A stretch of DNA of 64,000 nt from Bufo bufo (Eukaryota > Chordata > Amphibia > Anura > Bufonidae): positions 575,510,471-575,574,470 of the forward strand of contig NC_053390.1 of the NCBI RefSeq assembly GCF_905171765.1, read 5' to 3'. Below the pieces are notes generated by a model, which saw nothing but the letters and a program-made list of their open reading frames with translations, searched no databases and was not told where the DNA came from. Made by a program: the position numbers and the translations under genes. This document shows positions 1-10,023 of this stretch, piece by piece; position 1 is the stretch's first letter, and every line of letters begins with the position of its first letter.

Positions 1-1527
1 ACAGTCATTGATCACGCCCCTGTAAGGCTCCATTCAGACGTCCGTATGCGTTTTGCGGATCCGATCCATCTATCAGTGGATCCGTAAAAATCATGCGGAC
101 GTCTGAATGGAGCTTTACAGGGGTGTGATCAATGACAGGGGGGTAATCAATGACAAGGGGGTGATCAGGGAGTCTATATGGGGTGATCACCACAGTCATT
201 GATCACGCCCCTCTAAGGCTCCATTCAGACGTCCGTATGCGTTTTGCGGATCCGATCCATCTATCAGTGGATCCGTAAAAATCATGTGGACATCTGAATG
301 GAGCTTTACAGGGGTGTGATCAATGACAGGGGGGTAATCAATGACAGGGGGGTGATCAGGGAGTCTATATGGGGTGATCACCACAGTCATTGATCACGCC
401 CCTGTAAGGCTCCTCTCAGACGTCCGTATGCGTTTTGCGGATCCGATTGATCTATCAGTGGATCCGTAAAAATCATGCGGACGTCTGAATGGAGCTTTAC
501 AGGGGTGTGATCAATGACAGGGGGGTAATCAATGACAGGGGGGTGATCAGGGAGTCTATATGGGGTGATCACCACAGTCATTGATCACGCCCCTGTAAGG
601 CTCCATTCAGACGTCCGTATGCATTTTGCGGATCCGATTGATCTATCAGTGGATCCGTAAAAATCATGCGGACGTCTGAATGGAGCTTTACAGGGGTGTG
701 ATCAATGACAGGGGGGTAATCAATGACAGGGGGGTGATCAGGGAGTCTATATGGGGTGATCACCACAGTCATTGATCACGCCCCTGTAAGGCTCCATTCA
801 GACGTCCGTATGCGTTTTGCGGATCTGATCCATCTATCAGTGGATCCGTAAAAATCATGCGGACGTCTGAATGGAGCTTTACAGGGGTGTGATCAATGAC
901 AGGGGGGTAATCAATGACAGGGGGGTGATCAGGGAGTCTATATGGGGTGATCACCACAGTCATTGATCACGCCCCTGTAAGGCTCCATTCAGACGTCCGT
1001 ATGCGTTTTGCGGATCCGATCCATCTATCAGTGGATCCGTAAAAATCATGCGGACGTCTAAATGGAGCTTTACAGGGGGGTGATCAATGACAGGGGGGTA
1101 ATCAATGACAGGGGGTGATCAGGGAGTCTATATGGGGTGATCACCACAGTCATTGATCACGCCCCTGTAAGGCTCCATTCAGATGTCCGTATGCGTTTTG
1201 CGGATCTGATCCATCTATCAGTGGATACGTAAAAATCATGCGGACGTCTGAATGGAGCTTTACAGGGGTGTGATCAATGACAGGGGGGTAATCAATGACA
1301 GGGGGATGATCAGGGAGTCTATATGGGGTGATCACCACAGTCATTGATCACGCCCCTGTAAGGCTCCATTCAGACGTCCGTATGCGTTTTGCGGATCCGA
1401 TCCATCTATCAGTGGATCCGTAAAAATCATGCGGACGTCTAAATGGAGCTTTACAGGGGGGTGATCAATGACAGGGGGGTAAACAATGACAGGGGGTGAT
1501 CAGGGAGTCTATATGGGGTGATCAGGG
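1..1527. repeat. 191-bp satellite array, eight copies
   Basis: Unit starts fall at 1, 192, 383, 574, 765, 956, 1146 and 1337, so the period is 191 bp (one copy is 190). Copies differ by only a few substitutions, which suggests recent amplification or homogenisation. Each monomer is a hairpin: ggctccattcagacgtccg is answered by cggacgtctgaatggagc, and an outer pair cattgatcacgcccctgtaa is answered by ttacaggggtgtgatcaatg. The 64-residue minus-strand reading frames recurring in most units are a by-product of the period and do not look like genes. Confidence 0.97.
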
Positions 1528-1562
1528 GTGATCAAGGGTGATCAAGGGTGAATAAGGGGTTA
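1514..1562. repeat. Degenerate short-period tail of the satellite
   Basis: Immediately after the last 191-bp unit, a 9-10 bp motif (gggtgatca and variants) repeats about five times before decaying. It resembles the ggggtgatca words inside the satellite unit and probably arose from them by slippage. Confidence 0.7.
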
Positions 1563-1614
1563 ATAAGTGACGGGGGGGTGTAGTGTAGTGGTGCTTGGTG
1601 CAACATATTACTGA

Positions 1615-1718
1615 GCTACCTGTGTCCTCTGGTGGTCGATCCAAAAAAAGGGGACCACCAGAGGCCCAGGTAGCAGGTATATTAGACGCTGTTATCAAAA
1701 CAGTGTCTAATATACCTG
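1615..1718. repeat. Two adjoining perfect hairpins
   Basis: The first hairpin (1615-1674) pairs gctacct and tcctctggtggtc with gaccaccagagg and aggtagc around an A-rich loop. The second (1674-1718) pairs caggtatattagac with gtctaatatacctg. The two abut at the end of the first stem. They look like the ends or core of a non-autonomous DNA element. No family was recognised. Confidence 0.7.
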
Positions 1719-1734
1719 TTAGGGGCTAAAAAAA

Positions 1735-1892
1735 ATCACATCTCCAGTCTGCCAGCGAACAATCGCCTGTGTGCGCGCGTTCACAGGAAATCTCACGTCC
1801 CGCGAGAGGACGCGCCGGCGCGTCCAGTCGGAATCAATCAACCACCTCCAGGACGCGTCGCTGCGTACGGCGGCCCGGAGGTGGTTAATATT
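1735..1892. mobile_element. GC-rich inverted-repeat element (MITE-like)
   Basis: A CpG-rich block in AT-rich surroundings ends in the inverted pair aaccacctccaggacgcg and cggcccggaggtggtt (1840-1886). The ttaaccacctcc motif is, from memory, part of a common frog repeat. There is no coding capacity. Boundaries are approximate. Confidence 0.5.
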
Positions 1893-2384
1893 CCCTAGTT
1901 TGTTATCAAGCCAATAATTTATAAGTTTTGTTGCAATACTACTATTATCTGAGATTGGTCATCATTTTTGGGCGGACAGCTCGTATCTGTCATCTTCTTG
2001 ATTGAGTTTTCCGCATAATCCATTGATTGTATATCTCTCACAAATTTAAAGCTGTATTGCATAATATTTTTGTGTTGGTTGAGTATTGTTTTGTTGGCAT
2101 CATATAGTGGTGAATTCTGGGTACTGCATATCATTGTATATTATTGAAATTTATGTTGATTCATTTTTGATTGTATTGTAAACTATTGTGTAATAAACCA
2201 TTTATATTTTTGCATAGATGCTTGTACCCTGTTTTACTGATTGCACAAAATAATCAGGTTCTTGATCGAACTCTTTTTGAGATGCTTATGTCCATCTCAC
2301 GGGTCAATATCGTTTGCATAATTTTTCTTTTGATCCGTTAAAATTTTTATCTTTATACAAAGCAATTGCTTTATATACCCGACA
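1893..2384. other. AT-rich intergenic stretch, no feature seen
   Basis: This is AT-rich sequence with only short chance reading frames. I see no repeat ends, splice pattern or RNA gene. Confidence 0.5.
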
Positions 2385-2417
2385 ACATCTATTATACCTC
2401 ATATAAGTACATTGCTT

Positions 2418-2459
<42 letters not shown>

Positions 2460-2525
2460 TATATACAGCAGTATACAGTTATGTTAGGTAAGACATAGAA
2501 CAGATGCAGTGTGTACAGATATATA
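2385..2525. repeat. Left half of a 67-bp minisatellite, with a TA microsatellite
   Basis: Words such as atctattatacctcatat and atgcagtgtgtacagatata match, in either orientation, the 67-bp unit that resumes at 3755. An (AT)n run lies at about 2430-2460. The array is interrupted by the Tc1-like element at 2526-3754. Confidence 0.7.
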
Positions 2526-3754
2526 CACTGCCCGTCCCCCAAAAAAAGTCGCCACCAAAAATATTTTGTTGGACCGCCTTTAGCTTTGATTATGGCACGC
2601 ATTCGCTGTGGCATTGTTTCAATAATCTTCTGCAATGTCACAAGATTTATTTCCATCCTTTGTTGCATTCATTTTTCACCAAGATCTTGCATTGATGATG
2701 ATAGAGTCTGACTGCTGTGCAAAGCCTTTTCCAGCACATCCCAAAGATTCTCAATGGGGTTAAGGTCTGGACTGGGGGTGGTGGCCAATCCATGTGTGAA
2801 AATTATGTCTCATGCTCCCTGAACCACTCTTTCACAATTTGAGCCCGATGAATCCTAACATTGTCATCTTGGAATATGCCATCAGGGAAGAAAAAATCCA
2901 TTGATGGAGTAACCTGGTCATTCAGTATGTTCAGGTAGTCAGCTGACCTTATTCTTGGAGCACATACTGTTGCTGAACCTAGACCTGACCAACTGCAGCA
3001 ACCCCAGATCATAGCACTGCCCCCACAGGCTTGTACAGTAGGTGCATCACTTCTTCTGCCTCTCTTCTTATCCTGATGCGCCCATCACTCTGGAACAGGG
3101 TAAATCTGGACTCATCAGACCACATGGCCTTCTTCCATTGCTCCAGAGTCCAATCTTTATGCTTTCTAGCACATTGAAGCCTTTTTATCTGGTTTGCCTC
3201 ACTGATTAGTGGTTTTCTTACCTCTACACAGCTGTTCAGTCCCAATCCCTTGAGTTCCCTTCGCATTGTGCATGTGGAAATGCTCTTACTTTCACTATTA
3301 AACATAGCCCTGAGTTCTACTGTTGTTTTTCTTCGATTTGATTTCACCAAACTTTTAAGTGATCGCCGATCACGATCATTCAGGATTTTTTTCCTGCCAC
3401 ATTTCTTCCTCGAATTCGATGGGTCCCCACTATCCTTCCAGTTTTTAATAATGTGTTGGACAGGTCTTAACCCAATTTTTGTAGTTTCTGCAATCTCATT
3501 AGATGTTTTCTCTGCTTGATGCATGCCAATGATTTGACCCTTCTCAAACAGACTAACATCTTTTCCATGACCACGAGATGTGTCTTTCAACATGGTTGTT
3601 TAAGAAATGAGAAGCTACTCATTGCACCAGTTGGGGTTAAAGAACTTGTTGCCAGCTGAAAGATAATCGCCCATGCAGTAATTACCCAATAGGAGGCTCA
3701 TACCTATTTGCTTAGTTAAATCCAGGTGGCGGCTTTTTTTTTGGACAGGCAGTG
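2526..3754 (-). mobile_element. Tc1/mariner-family transposon, TA target duplication
   Basis: Terminal inverted repeats begin cactgcccgtcccc at the left and read cactgcctgtcc from the right on the opposite strand. Both ends are flanked by TA (2524-2525 and 3755-3756), the duplication made by Tc1/mariner elements. The 1.23-kb body holds a decayed transposase on the minus strand. The element sits inside a 67-bp minisatellite, so it inserted after that array existed. Confidence 0.92.
2560..3593 (-). pseudogene. Tc1-like transposase, frameshifted
   Basis: Three minus-strand segments read as one Tc1-like DDE transposase. Residues 1-194 (3593 to 3009) carry the helix-turn-helix region and the first acidic motif WSDESRF. 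A second segment (3012 to 2803) carries FQDDNVRIH with the second aspartate. A third frame near 2745-2790 reads SPDLNPIENLWDVL with the glutamate, followed by KAKGGPTKYF at the C terminus. Each segment is in a different frame from the previous one, and a TGA lies before the C-terminal MQQRMEI segment. All three catalytic positions survive as sequence, but the frame is broken at least twice and no functional protein is expected. Confidence 0.9.
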
Positions 3755-3995
3755 TAGTATATGCAGCAGTGTACTCATATGCTGATATGTGAGATATAAT
3801 AGATGCACTATGTACAGATATATAGTACATGCAGCAGTGTACTGATATGTGAGGTACGAGGTATAATAGATGCAGTGTGTACAGATATATAGTATTTATA
3901 GAAGTGGACTGATATGTGAGATACAAGCTGTAATTTATACCTCGTATTTTACATGTCAATACACTGTATTTACTATATACCTATACACACTGCAT
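3755..3995. repeat. Right half of the 67-bp minisatellite
   Basis: Units begin with agtatatgcagcagtgtact at 3757, with close variants at 3824 and 3891, giving a period of 67 bp. Each contains atagatgcagtgtgtacaga. A partly inverted remnant (cactgcatctattatacctc) follows at about 3985-4010. Confidence 0.85.
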
Positions 3996-4009
3996 CTATT
4001 ATACCTCTT

Positions 4010-4347
4010 TTGTGTGCCAGGGCCTATTTGTAATCCCAGTCCGGCCCTATAGCACAGAATATAACACTCAGCAGCAAGCACAGTTCATGGAGCAAAGGGA
4101 GATGGCCAAAATGGGTATTGTGATGTGCTATAAATGGGGCATGGGGTTTCCCAATTTAGATTCTTGCTATGGGGCCTACTGATTTCTATGTATGTCCCTG
4201 CCAATAATTAGAGGACCTACAATAGAAAAAGCTTTTTTCACCCCAAAAACTTTTTCGAAGCTGAGTTTACAAAACTGAGCTCAGTTTCTAGAACACATTT
4301 AAAATATTGTGTTTTCTTCACAATTTGTTATATTACCGTAATGTGAT
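4010..4347. other. Intergenic sequence, no feature seen
   Basis: The ORFs here are short, and I see no terminal repeats, promoter-like arrangement or RNA gene. Confidence 0.5.
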
Positions 4348-4350
4348 TAA

Positions 4351-4545
4351 GGCTACTTTCACACTAGCGTTTCACGGATCCGTTTGAAATGCATTTCAAA
4401 CGGATCCGTCAATAAACTGACTAAACGGAGACAAATGGAAGCCATTCAGACGGATCCGTTCAAACGGATCCGTCTGTATTGCGGATCCATTTGTCACGTT
4501 CATTTCCGTTTTGCCATCCGTTTAGCGGATCCGTTTTGGAATGAG
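4351..4545. mobile_element. MITE fragment, ggctactttcacactagcg family
   Basis: The left end ggctactttcacactagcg follows TAA (4348-4350). The interior is a series of acggatccgt palindromes. The right terminus is not recognisable, so the copy is truncated. The same end sequence heads the large fold-back element at 11816, and a close relative heads the element at 38300. Confidence 0.7.
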
Positions 4546-4675
4546 TAGCATCTCTAGGTTCCATCTTCATGTATTCAGATCCTCAGGGTTGTAATGCTCC
4601 TATATTTCTCCAGGGCTATCTTGTTGAAATTCAAAGTTGGTCCGGCTTTGATAATGGACCACACCTTTCGGACTC

Positions 4676-4980
4676 TTGTACACGACTACATGACCTTAAA
4701 GATGTATAGTGTTCGTTAGCGGGCCATATGTCCCTGATCGTCCTTGATAGTGCGTACGGGAGTACAGAGCATCATGATGCTGACCATGTTGTGCCGCAAA
4801 CTGGGCTATTGTCCCGCACTTATATGATCTATTAGTGCAAGACTATATCCCCGCGGGCAGCTCGACTTGCACTGAATCATGGTACACTATGATGCTGTGT
4901 ACGATCAATGCTACTACGGGACATATGGCCCGCTTATGTACCGTATGTCTCTTGGGGCATACAGTCGTGTGCAAGAGGCC
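4676..4980. mobile_element. Degenerate MITE, related to the one at 17668
   Basis: It shares long stretches with the complete copy at 17668-17908, for example gtcccgcacttatatgat, ctatgatgctgtgt and gggacatatggcccgct. The right end gggcatacagtcgtgtgcaag is recognisable and the left end is eroded. It has no coding content. Confidence 0.65.
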
Positions 4981-5329
4981 TTAAAGGGGTTTTCTCATCT
5001 CATACAATGGGGGCATACCACTAAAATATGCCCACATTGTCTTATAGGTGCGGGTCCCACTGCTGGTACCCTCACATATATTGAGAACGGAGCCAAGAAA
5101 GTGGATGAGGTCGCACTGCGCCGCCGCCCTCCATTCATTTCTATGGGAGAGGCGGGGATTAGCACTTGGTGGTGGACATACCACGGGAAATTTGTTGTCC
5201 TCCAGCCACAGTGCTCCCCGCTCCGTTCTCGATATAGGTGCGGGTCCTACCAATGTTACCCACAGCTATCAGACAATGGGGGCATATTCAAGCGAAATCC
5301 CCCCATTGTCTATGTGAATACCCCCTTTA
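4981..5329. mobile_element. Inverted-repeat element with ttaaagggg ends
   Basis: The element opens with ttaaaggggttttctcat and closes with gaatacccccttta, giving short terminal inverted repeats. Internal sequence is quasi-palindromic: acaatgggggcat occurs near each end, and two copies of ataggtgcgggtcc occur at about 5045 and 5235. Reading frames of 161, 90 and 89 residues overlap on both strands and resemble no protein I know. Confidence 0.6.
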
Positions 5330-5758
5330 AAAACTGTATGTCCCTTGCGTGTCCCTTGTGGTAATCACACTAGTATTGTCAGAGCGTCATCGGGAAAACA
5401 TTAAAAGGTAAAATTACAATTTATTAATGAATTCCTGATGATGCTGATGGACCGTGACTCCCACAAGGGCTCATATGAAAGGGCACAAGATTGAACAATG
5501 AACAAGCATTTGCTTGTTCATGTGCCAATCATAGGGTCTACGATCAATAAAGAGCCAAAAGATAGCTCAATATTGATGGTCATGTTAATTACAACATCGG
5601 CACTAATGCTGGTTTGATATAAAAACTACCAAGGGTGTTATAATAAACGCACAGTAGTGAGACTAGGGTAGTTTTTATTTCAAGCTGTAGTGCCAAAGTT
5701 ACCCTGTACAGGACAATAAAAAGACAGACACAGTTTGTATAGTAAAGTATAAATAATG
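5330..5758. other. Intergenic sequence downstream of the MADF gene
   Basis: No ORF or repeat of note is visible. It may include the far end of the Harbinger-like element that carries the MADF gene, but I could not find a terminal repeat here. Confidence 0.4.
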
Positions 5759-5764
5759 TTTTAT
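5759..5764 (-). terminator. Poly(A) signal of the MADF gene
   Basis: AATAAA on the minus strand (tttatt on the plus strand) lies about 45 bp past the stop codon at 5807-5809, a normal place for a short 3' UTR. Several further AATAAA-like words follow in this A/T-rich tract. Confidence 0.55.
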
Positions 5765-5806
5765 TTTTTTAACAATAAAAAACTAAAATAAATATAAACA
5801 TAAAAT

Positions 5807-7355
5807 CTACAATTGTTCAAACTGGTGAGGGGTGGTGGACTGTCGTGGACTAGATGGTCTGGGGCTGGCGATGGTAGCCCCCAGGTCCTGGCGATCTACT
5901 GAGGTGAAACTACGGGCCACAGGAAAGGATGCAGGGCGTAATTGTGGGGTGTGGAGAAAGGAAGGGTCTGAGGAGGAGGGGACCCGAGCATGTGTAGAGG
6001 TGGAGGGAGTTTGAAAAGAAGTAGGAGGAAAATACTGAGCAGGAGAAGAATAAGAAACAGAAGGTAACACATGCTCGGGGGGGTGGGAAGGGAAAGGTTG
6101 GCGGTACTGGCCACTGGAGTGGGATGGGGGGTATGTGTGGGATGGGGGATAGGTGTGGGGAGGGGGTGGGGGTTGGGGGCGGTGCATAATTTCCCATGAC
6201 CCGTTCTCTAGCATGATCTTGAACTTATGCAACTGCTTGGGCGTCATTGAGTCCATCAAACTGATCATGCTTAGCCCATAATAGTAGTTTGGGCTGTGTT
6301 GAAACGCCGACTCCGCCCCCTCCCAGCGGCGAATCAAGTCAGCACCAAACTCCATCTGATTTTGGGCAAAACCTTCTAGAGCGTCAGAAACGACCTCTAC
6401 AAGGTTCGCATAATCAGCTCGATTTGGCCTACCGGATCTCTGCCCGCTCACCAGGGCTCTCAAATTTTGGCGAAAACCTAAGAGCCTCTGATGAGCGGAG
6501 GGATTCGGTAGGGGACCCAGATTATCCTGAGCTGATACAGGAGGGATAGGAGGGCTGGCGCTGGGGATCTGTTCCGGTTCCGCCTCAGGAGGTTGTTCAG
6601 GCTCCCGAGTGCTGGTGGCAGTTCTGTAGGAAAAAAATAAGGAAAGTTAGGAATTGTTCTTTAAATAAAACATCCATGTTCTATGCTATGTCTACCGTAT
6701 ACCATAGGGGGCTGGCCAAAACAGGGGAGCCAAACACTCCGCTGTCTCAGACAGCCCCTTACACTCAGAAGGAGAGAACAGTTGTCCCTCTGACTGTAGG
6801 GGGCTGACCAAAACAGGGGAGCCAAACGCTCCGCTGTCTCAGACAGCCCCTTTACAAAAAAATGTTTAACAGTTGTTAAAAATATTTACCTTCTTGGTGC
6901 CATCGCCTTTCGTAGGAACCCCAGGGGCGCCGTATGGATGTATGGGGTCCCTGAGGTTCCTCCGGAGACACCCGGGGCCTGAACCTCCTTGTTATAATCC
7001 CTCCTGAAGTGGTCCTGGATAGATCGCCAACGCATTGTAACCTGTTTGACTATAGAAAAAAAACATAAAAAATTAAATCAGCATGATGAAAGGAAAAGAA
7101 CAATATTAATGTATTAAAATACATATTGCTTTACTTACCATATTTTTCCTGAGCCGCCGCATTTAGATCCCCCCAGGTCTCAAAAACTTCCGCACAGATG
7201 TCCCTCCAGAGCCGCTGGGTACGATGATGATCAGCGTGGTGGCGGTCGGAATGGTCCCATAATGCTGGACGCGCCTCCGCCAGTTGGATGAGGAGCAGGT
7301 TATCTATGGTAGGAACCCCAAACTCCTCATCTTCCCTGGTGGAGCCTACGGAACC
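5807..7355 (-). CDS. MADF/BESS-domain protein of a PIF/Harbinger-like transposon
   Basis: Three exons join in frame on the minus strand: 7355-7139, 7049-6890 and 6623-5807. Each internal junction has a polypyrimidine-AG acceptor and a GT donor (GTAAGTAA, GTAAAT), with phases 1 and 2 that fit. Exon one encodes the start of a MADF (Myb/SANT-like DNA-binding) domain, including NLLLIQLAEARPALWDH and a tryptophan in RLWRDI. Exon two completes it with RWRSIQDHFRRDYNKE. Exon three has an acidic-proline linker, then a BESS-like segment (YYYGLSMISLMDSMTPKQL, about 6199-6290), then a proline/serine-rich tail. Proteins of this type accompany the transposase in PIF/Harbinger elements and bind element ends. 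The frame is open across all three exons. The 5' end is unresolved: no ATG-starting first exon was fixed. A domesticated host gene is the less likely alternative. No DDE transposase partner is visible in the window. Confidence 0.75.
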
Positions 7356-7399
7356 CTGAAAAAAAGGAAATACAAAATTAAATGTAAATCCTAATACAA

Positions 7400-7499
7400 A
7401 ATGCAAATTAAAACTACTTAATTCAAGACCGCCACGCTCATTCCCTCGGACTCTGGAGGCGACTGGGGGATCCTCGCTGGCGGCTCTAGGTGCAGATTG
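7400..7499 (-). other. Possible upstream exon of the MADF gene
   Basis: An acceptor (ttttctttcag) ends at 7500 and is followed by an open frame beginning QSAPRAASEDPPVAS. That frame stays open through the short interval into the 7139-7355 exon. No donor in the correct phase was found, so this could be a damaged exon or an extension of the next one. Confidence 0.35.
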
Positions 7500-7507
7500 C
7501 TGAAAGA

Positions 7508-7537
7508 AAAATATTTTTAAAAAAATATATATATATT

Positions 7538-7569
<32 letters not shown>

Positions 7570-7572
7570 CTT
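7508..7572. repeat. (AT)n microsatellite
   Basis: Long alternating AT runs interrupted by short A tracts lie inside the presumed intron just downstream of the exon ending at 7575. Confidence 0.9.
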
Positions 7573-7574
7573 AC

Positions 7575-7667
7575 TTCTTGACAGCCCCGGTCCGGGCTTG
7601 GTCCACCTCCCCTGGACACTGGCGATTCCAGCACTGGAGCCCCGCCCTCCTCTGATGATGAAGAAAT
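7575..7667 (-). other. Probable 93-nt upstream exon of the MADF gene
   Basis: The segment is bounded by an acceptor (attatag, AG at 7669-7668) and a strong donor GTAAGTAT (GT at 7574-7573). It is 31 whole codons long, with an acidic-serine and glycine/proline-rich sequence (ISSSSEEGGAPVLESPVSRG). That composition suits the disordered N-terminal region of a MADF protein. It has no ATG, so a further 5' exon would be needed. Confidence 0.5.
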
Positions 7668-8049
7668 CTATAATAAGAGCACATACTGATTAATGCAATG
7701 AATCAAACAGTACAAACTCCAAGCGTTGATTTTATACTTACCGGCCACTCAATACACCGGCACCTTCTGGGTGGGTTTTTCCAGTAAATTTTTGACTTCT
7801 TTGATGACATCTGTACGCAACAGAATACCAGACAAAATGAAGATAACGTTAAAGGAACTTGTTTAGAGCACTATTTCCACATATATCATCAATTTTTTTT
7901 AATTTTTTTATAATACTTACTTTTTAAAATATAGATTGGTGCTTGCCCACCGCAGAACTTTCTTAAATTTTTTTGGAACAACCCTAATAATAAAATGATA
8001 AAAAAAATTTATCCGACAGGAGCCATAATCCCCCCGAGTGCCATAAACA

Positions 8050-8830
8050 CCCCCAGAGACAGCAGCCCCGCATAGTGCCAGAAGCCCCCCATAGTGCCAG
8101 CAGCCCCCCACAGTGACATCAGCCCCCCAGTTCCAAACAACCTTCCCACAGTGCCCTCAGCCCCCCCAATGCCAGCAGCCCCCATTGTTCCAGCTACACA
8201 TACCCCCACAGAGCCGGAAGCACCGCACAGTTCCAGCCACAAACACCCCCGCAGTGCCAGAAGCACTGCATGCACAGTTCCAGACACAAACACCCCTGCA
8301 GTGCCAGCAGCAACCACAGTTTCAGCCACAAACACCCCCACAGTGCCAGCAAACCCCCCAATTCCAGCCACACACACCCCCGCAGTGCCAGCAGCAACCA
8401 CAGCTCCAGCCACAAAAACCCCTGCAGTGCCAGAAGCACCGCACAGTTCCAGCCACAAACACCCCTGCAGTGCCAGAAGCACTGCATGCATAGTTCCAGA
8501 CACAAACACCCACGCAGTGCCAGCAGACCCCCCAATTCCAGCCACACACACCCCCGCAGTGCCAGCAGCAACCACAGCTCCAGCCACAAAAACCCCTGCA
8601 GTGCCAGAAGCACCGCACAGTTCCAGCCACAAACACCCCTGCAGTGCCAGAAGCACTGCATGCACAGTTCCAGATAAAAACACCCCCGCAGTGCCAGCAG
8701 ACCCCCCAATTCCAGTCACACCCCCCCCCAGTGCCAGAAGCCCCCCATAAAGGCAGCCCCCACCACCAGTGCCAGCAGCCCCCACTGTTCCAGACACACA
8801 CACCCCTTCCCAAGTGCCAGCAGCCCCCCC
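8050..8830. repeat. CAG/CCA-rich minisatellite with 174-bp higher-order period
   Basis: Short units of roughly 30 bp (variants of cagttccagccacaaacacc, then tgcagtgccag) are arranged into a larger repeat. The block beginning near 8367 recurs at 8541, a spacing of 174 bp, with near identity. Because 174 is a multiple of three, long ORFs open on both strands (up to 316 residues). Their low-complexity content argues against coding. The array lies in the presumed 5' intron of the MADF gene. Confidence 0.9.
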
Positions 8831-8837
8831 CCTAGAA

Positions 8838-8890
<53 letters not shown>
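8838..8890. repeat. (GATA)n microsatellite
   Basis: About twelve uninterrupted GATA/TAGA tetramers are followed by an A-rich tract. Confidence 0.97.
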
Positions 8891-8959
8891 AAAAAAAGAA
8901 AGATAGACAAACAGACAAAACTTCATATACTTACCAGTCTCATTAAGTCGACAATCCAA

Positions 8960-9236
8960 AATGGCCGACGATGAGGGGGAGGGACAGGAAGTTACTGGGC
9001 ATGCGCAGAGACGTGAATGGTTTCTAACGGATCCGTGTCAAAGCGGAGCCAAGACAAACTGATCTGTCCCCATTGACTTTCATTGTAAGTCTGGACGGAT
9101 CCGTTTGGCTCCGCACGGCCAGGCGGACACGAAAACGCATGCACAACTTTTGTCTCCGCTCCAAAATCATCTTCTTAGCGGAAACATAACGGACCCCATT
9201 ATAGTCTATTGGGTTCTTAGGCTCTATTCGGCACAG
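8960..9236 (-). mobile_element. CpG-rich terminus of the Harbinger-like element
   Basis: The block begins with a promoter-like segment (atggccgacgatgagg, then ggcatgcgcagagacg). It continues with acggatccgt palindromes and the stretch ccccattgactttcattgta...ggcggacacgaaaacgc. That second part matches 13163-13245 in the fold-back element almost base for base. It lies upstream of the MADF exons, as expected for the 5' end of that gene and the end of its transposon. An exact terminal repeat and target duplication were not fixed. Confidence 0.55.
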
Positions 9237-9335
9237 TTATGTGCCTTCTCCGTCCTTTCCATTCTCCTGCTCCTACAATGAGGGCAATGCTACTGTGAGG
9301 TGGCACAATTTTTTTAATTATTGGGGGGGGGGATC

Positions 9336-9809
9336 ATGCCAGAGAAAGGACCCACCAAAAAACTTAGGCACGCCTCTGCAGACAGCTCCTGTGTTTCCAG
9401 TGTAAGAAGAGAGACCTCAGCTTCTGCATTACCCCTACAGCACAGCCCAGACAGCTCCTCTGTTTCCAGTGCAAGAAGGGAAAGCTCAGCTGCTGCATTA
9501 ACCCTACAGCACAGCCCAGACAGCTCCTGTGTTTTCAGTGTAAGAAGGGAAAGCTCAGCTGCTGCATTACCCCTACAGCACAGCCCAGACAGCTCCTGTG
9601 TTTTCAGTATAATAAGGGAAAGCTCAGCTGCTTCATTAACCCTACAGCACAGCCCAGACAGCTCCTATGTTTTCAGTGTGAGAAGAGAAAGCTCAGCTGC
9701 TGCCTTACCCCTACAGCCAAGCCTGCATCCCAGGAGGATCTTACCCCCGACTCCACTGCCAACCAAGCTTCCGAATGCTGCAGCTGGCTCCTGGGCAGGA
9801 CAATTGTAA
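9336..9809 (+). CDS. ORF built from a 23-residue tandem repeat, unknown function
   Basis: From ATG at 9336 the frame runs to TAA at 9807-9809 (157 codons). After a basic start (MPEKGPTKKLRHAS) it holds five units of 69 bp (starts 9381, 9450, 9519, 9588, 9657). Each encodes a variant of DSSCVSSVRRESSAAALPLQ followed by HSP, with a conserved RRESS-like core. A proline-rich tail follows. The end overlaps a strong splice donor (caatt|gtaagtgc, GT at 9806-9807), so it could instead be a spliced first exon. No family was recognised. It may belong to an unidentified transposable element. Whether it is translated is unknown, because an array with a period divisible by three keeps its frame open by chance. 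Confidence 0.4.
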   Translation: MPEKGPTKKLRHASADSSCVSSVRRETSASALPLQHSPDSSSVSSARRESSAAALTLQHSPDSSCVFSVRRESSAAALPLQHSPDSSCVFSIIRESSAASLTLQHSPDSSYVFSVRRESSAAALPLQPSLHPRRILPPTPLPTKLPNAAAGSWAGQL

Positions 9810-10023
9810 GTGCACCAATATTAGCGCACCAACGTTTTCTGCAACTGGACCCCATCGTTCGGACTGTGTTTAATTGCTAGACAGTAGGGAATAGTAAGCT
9901 GGGTGCTAGGACTATATAGCTGGAAAGTGCATACTGTCTTTATCTTTCAAATGAGAGTTTGATCCCCATCACTGCTTACTATTACAGATAGCCCACCCCC
10001 ATCACCATTTTTTTTTTTTACAG

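Noticed and set aside
5..1344. Repeated 64-residue minus-strand ORFs at 191-bp spacing
   Set aside because: They are the satellite unit read in one frame. The period is not a multiple of three, so each ORF stops at the unit end, and no context suggests expression.
1..1527. CRISPR-like array
   Set aside because: Units are contiguous with no unique spacers, and the sequence is eukaryotic. The same applies to the other arrays.
4879..5364. 161-residue plus-strand ORF
   Set aside because: It crosses the junction of two non-coding inverted-repeat elements and resembles no protein.
8009..8959. 316-residue minus-strand ORF and its overlapping partners
   Set aside because: It is low-complexity translation of a minisatellite. 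Long frames are open on both strands at once, and the array lies in a presumed intron.
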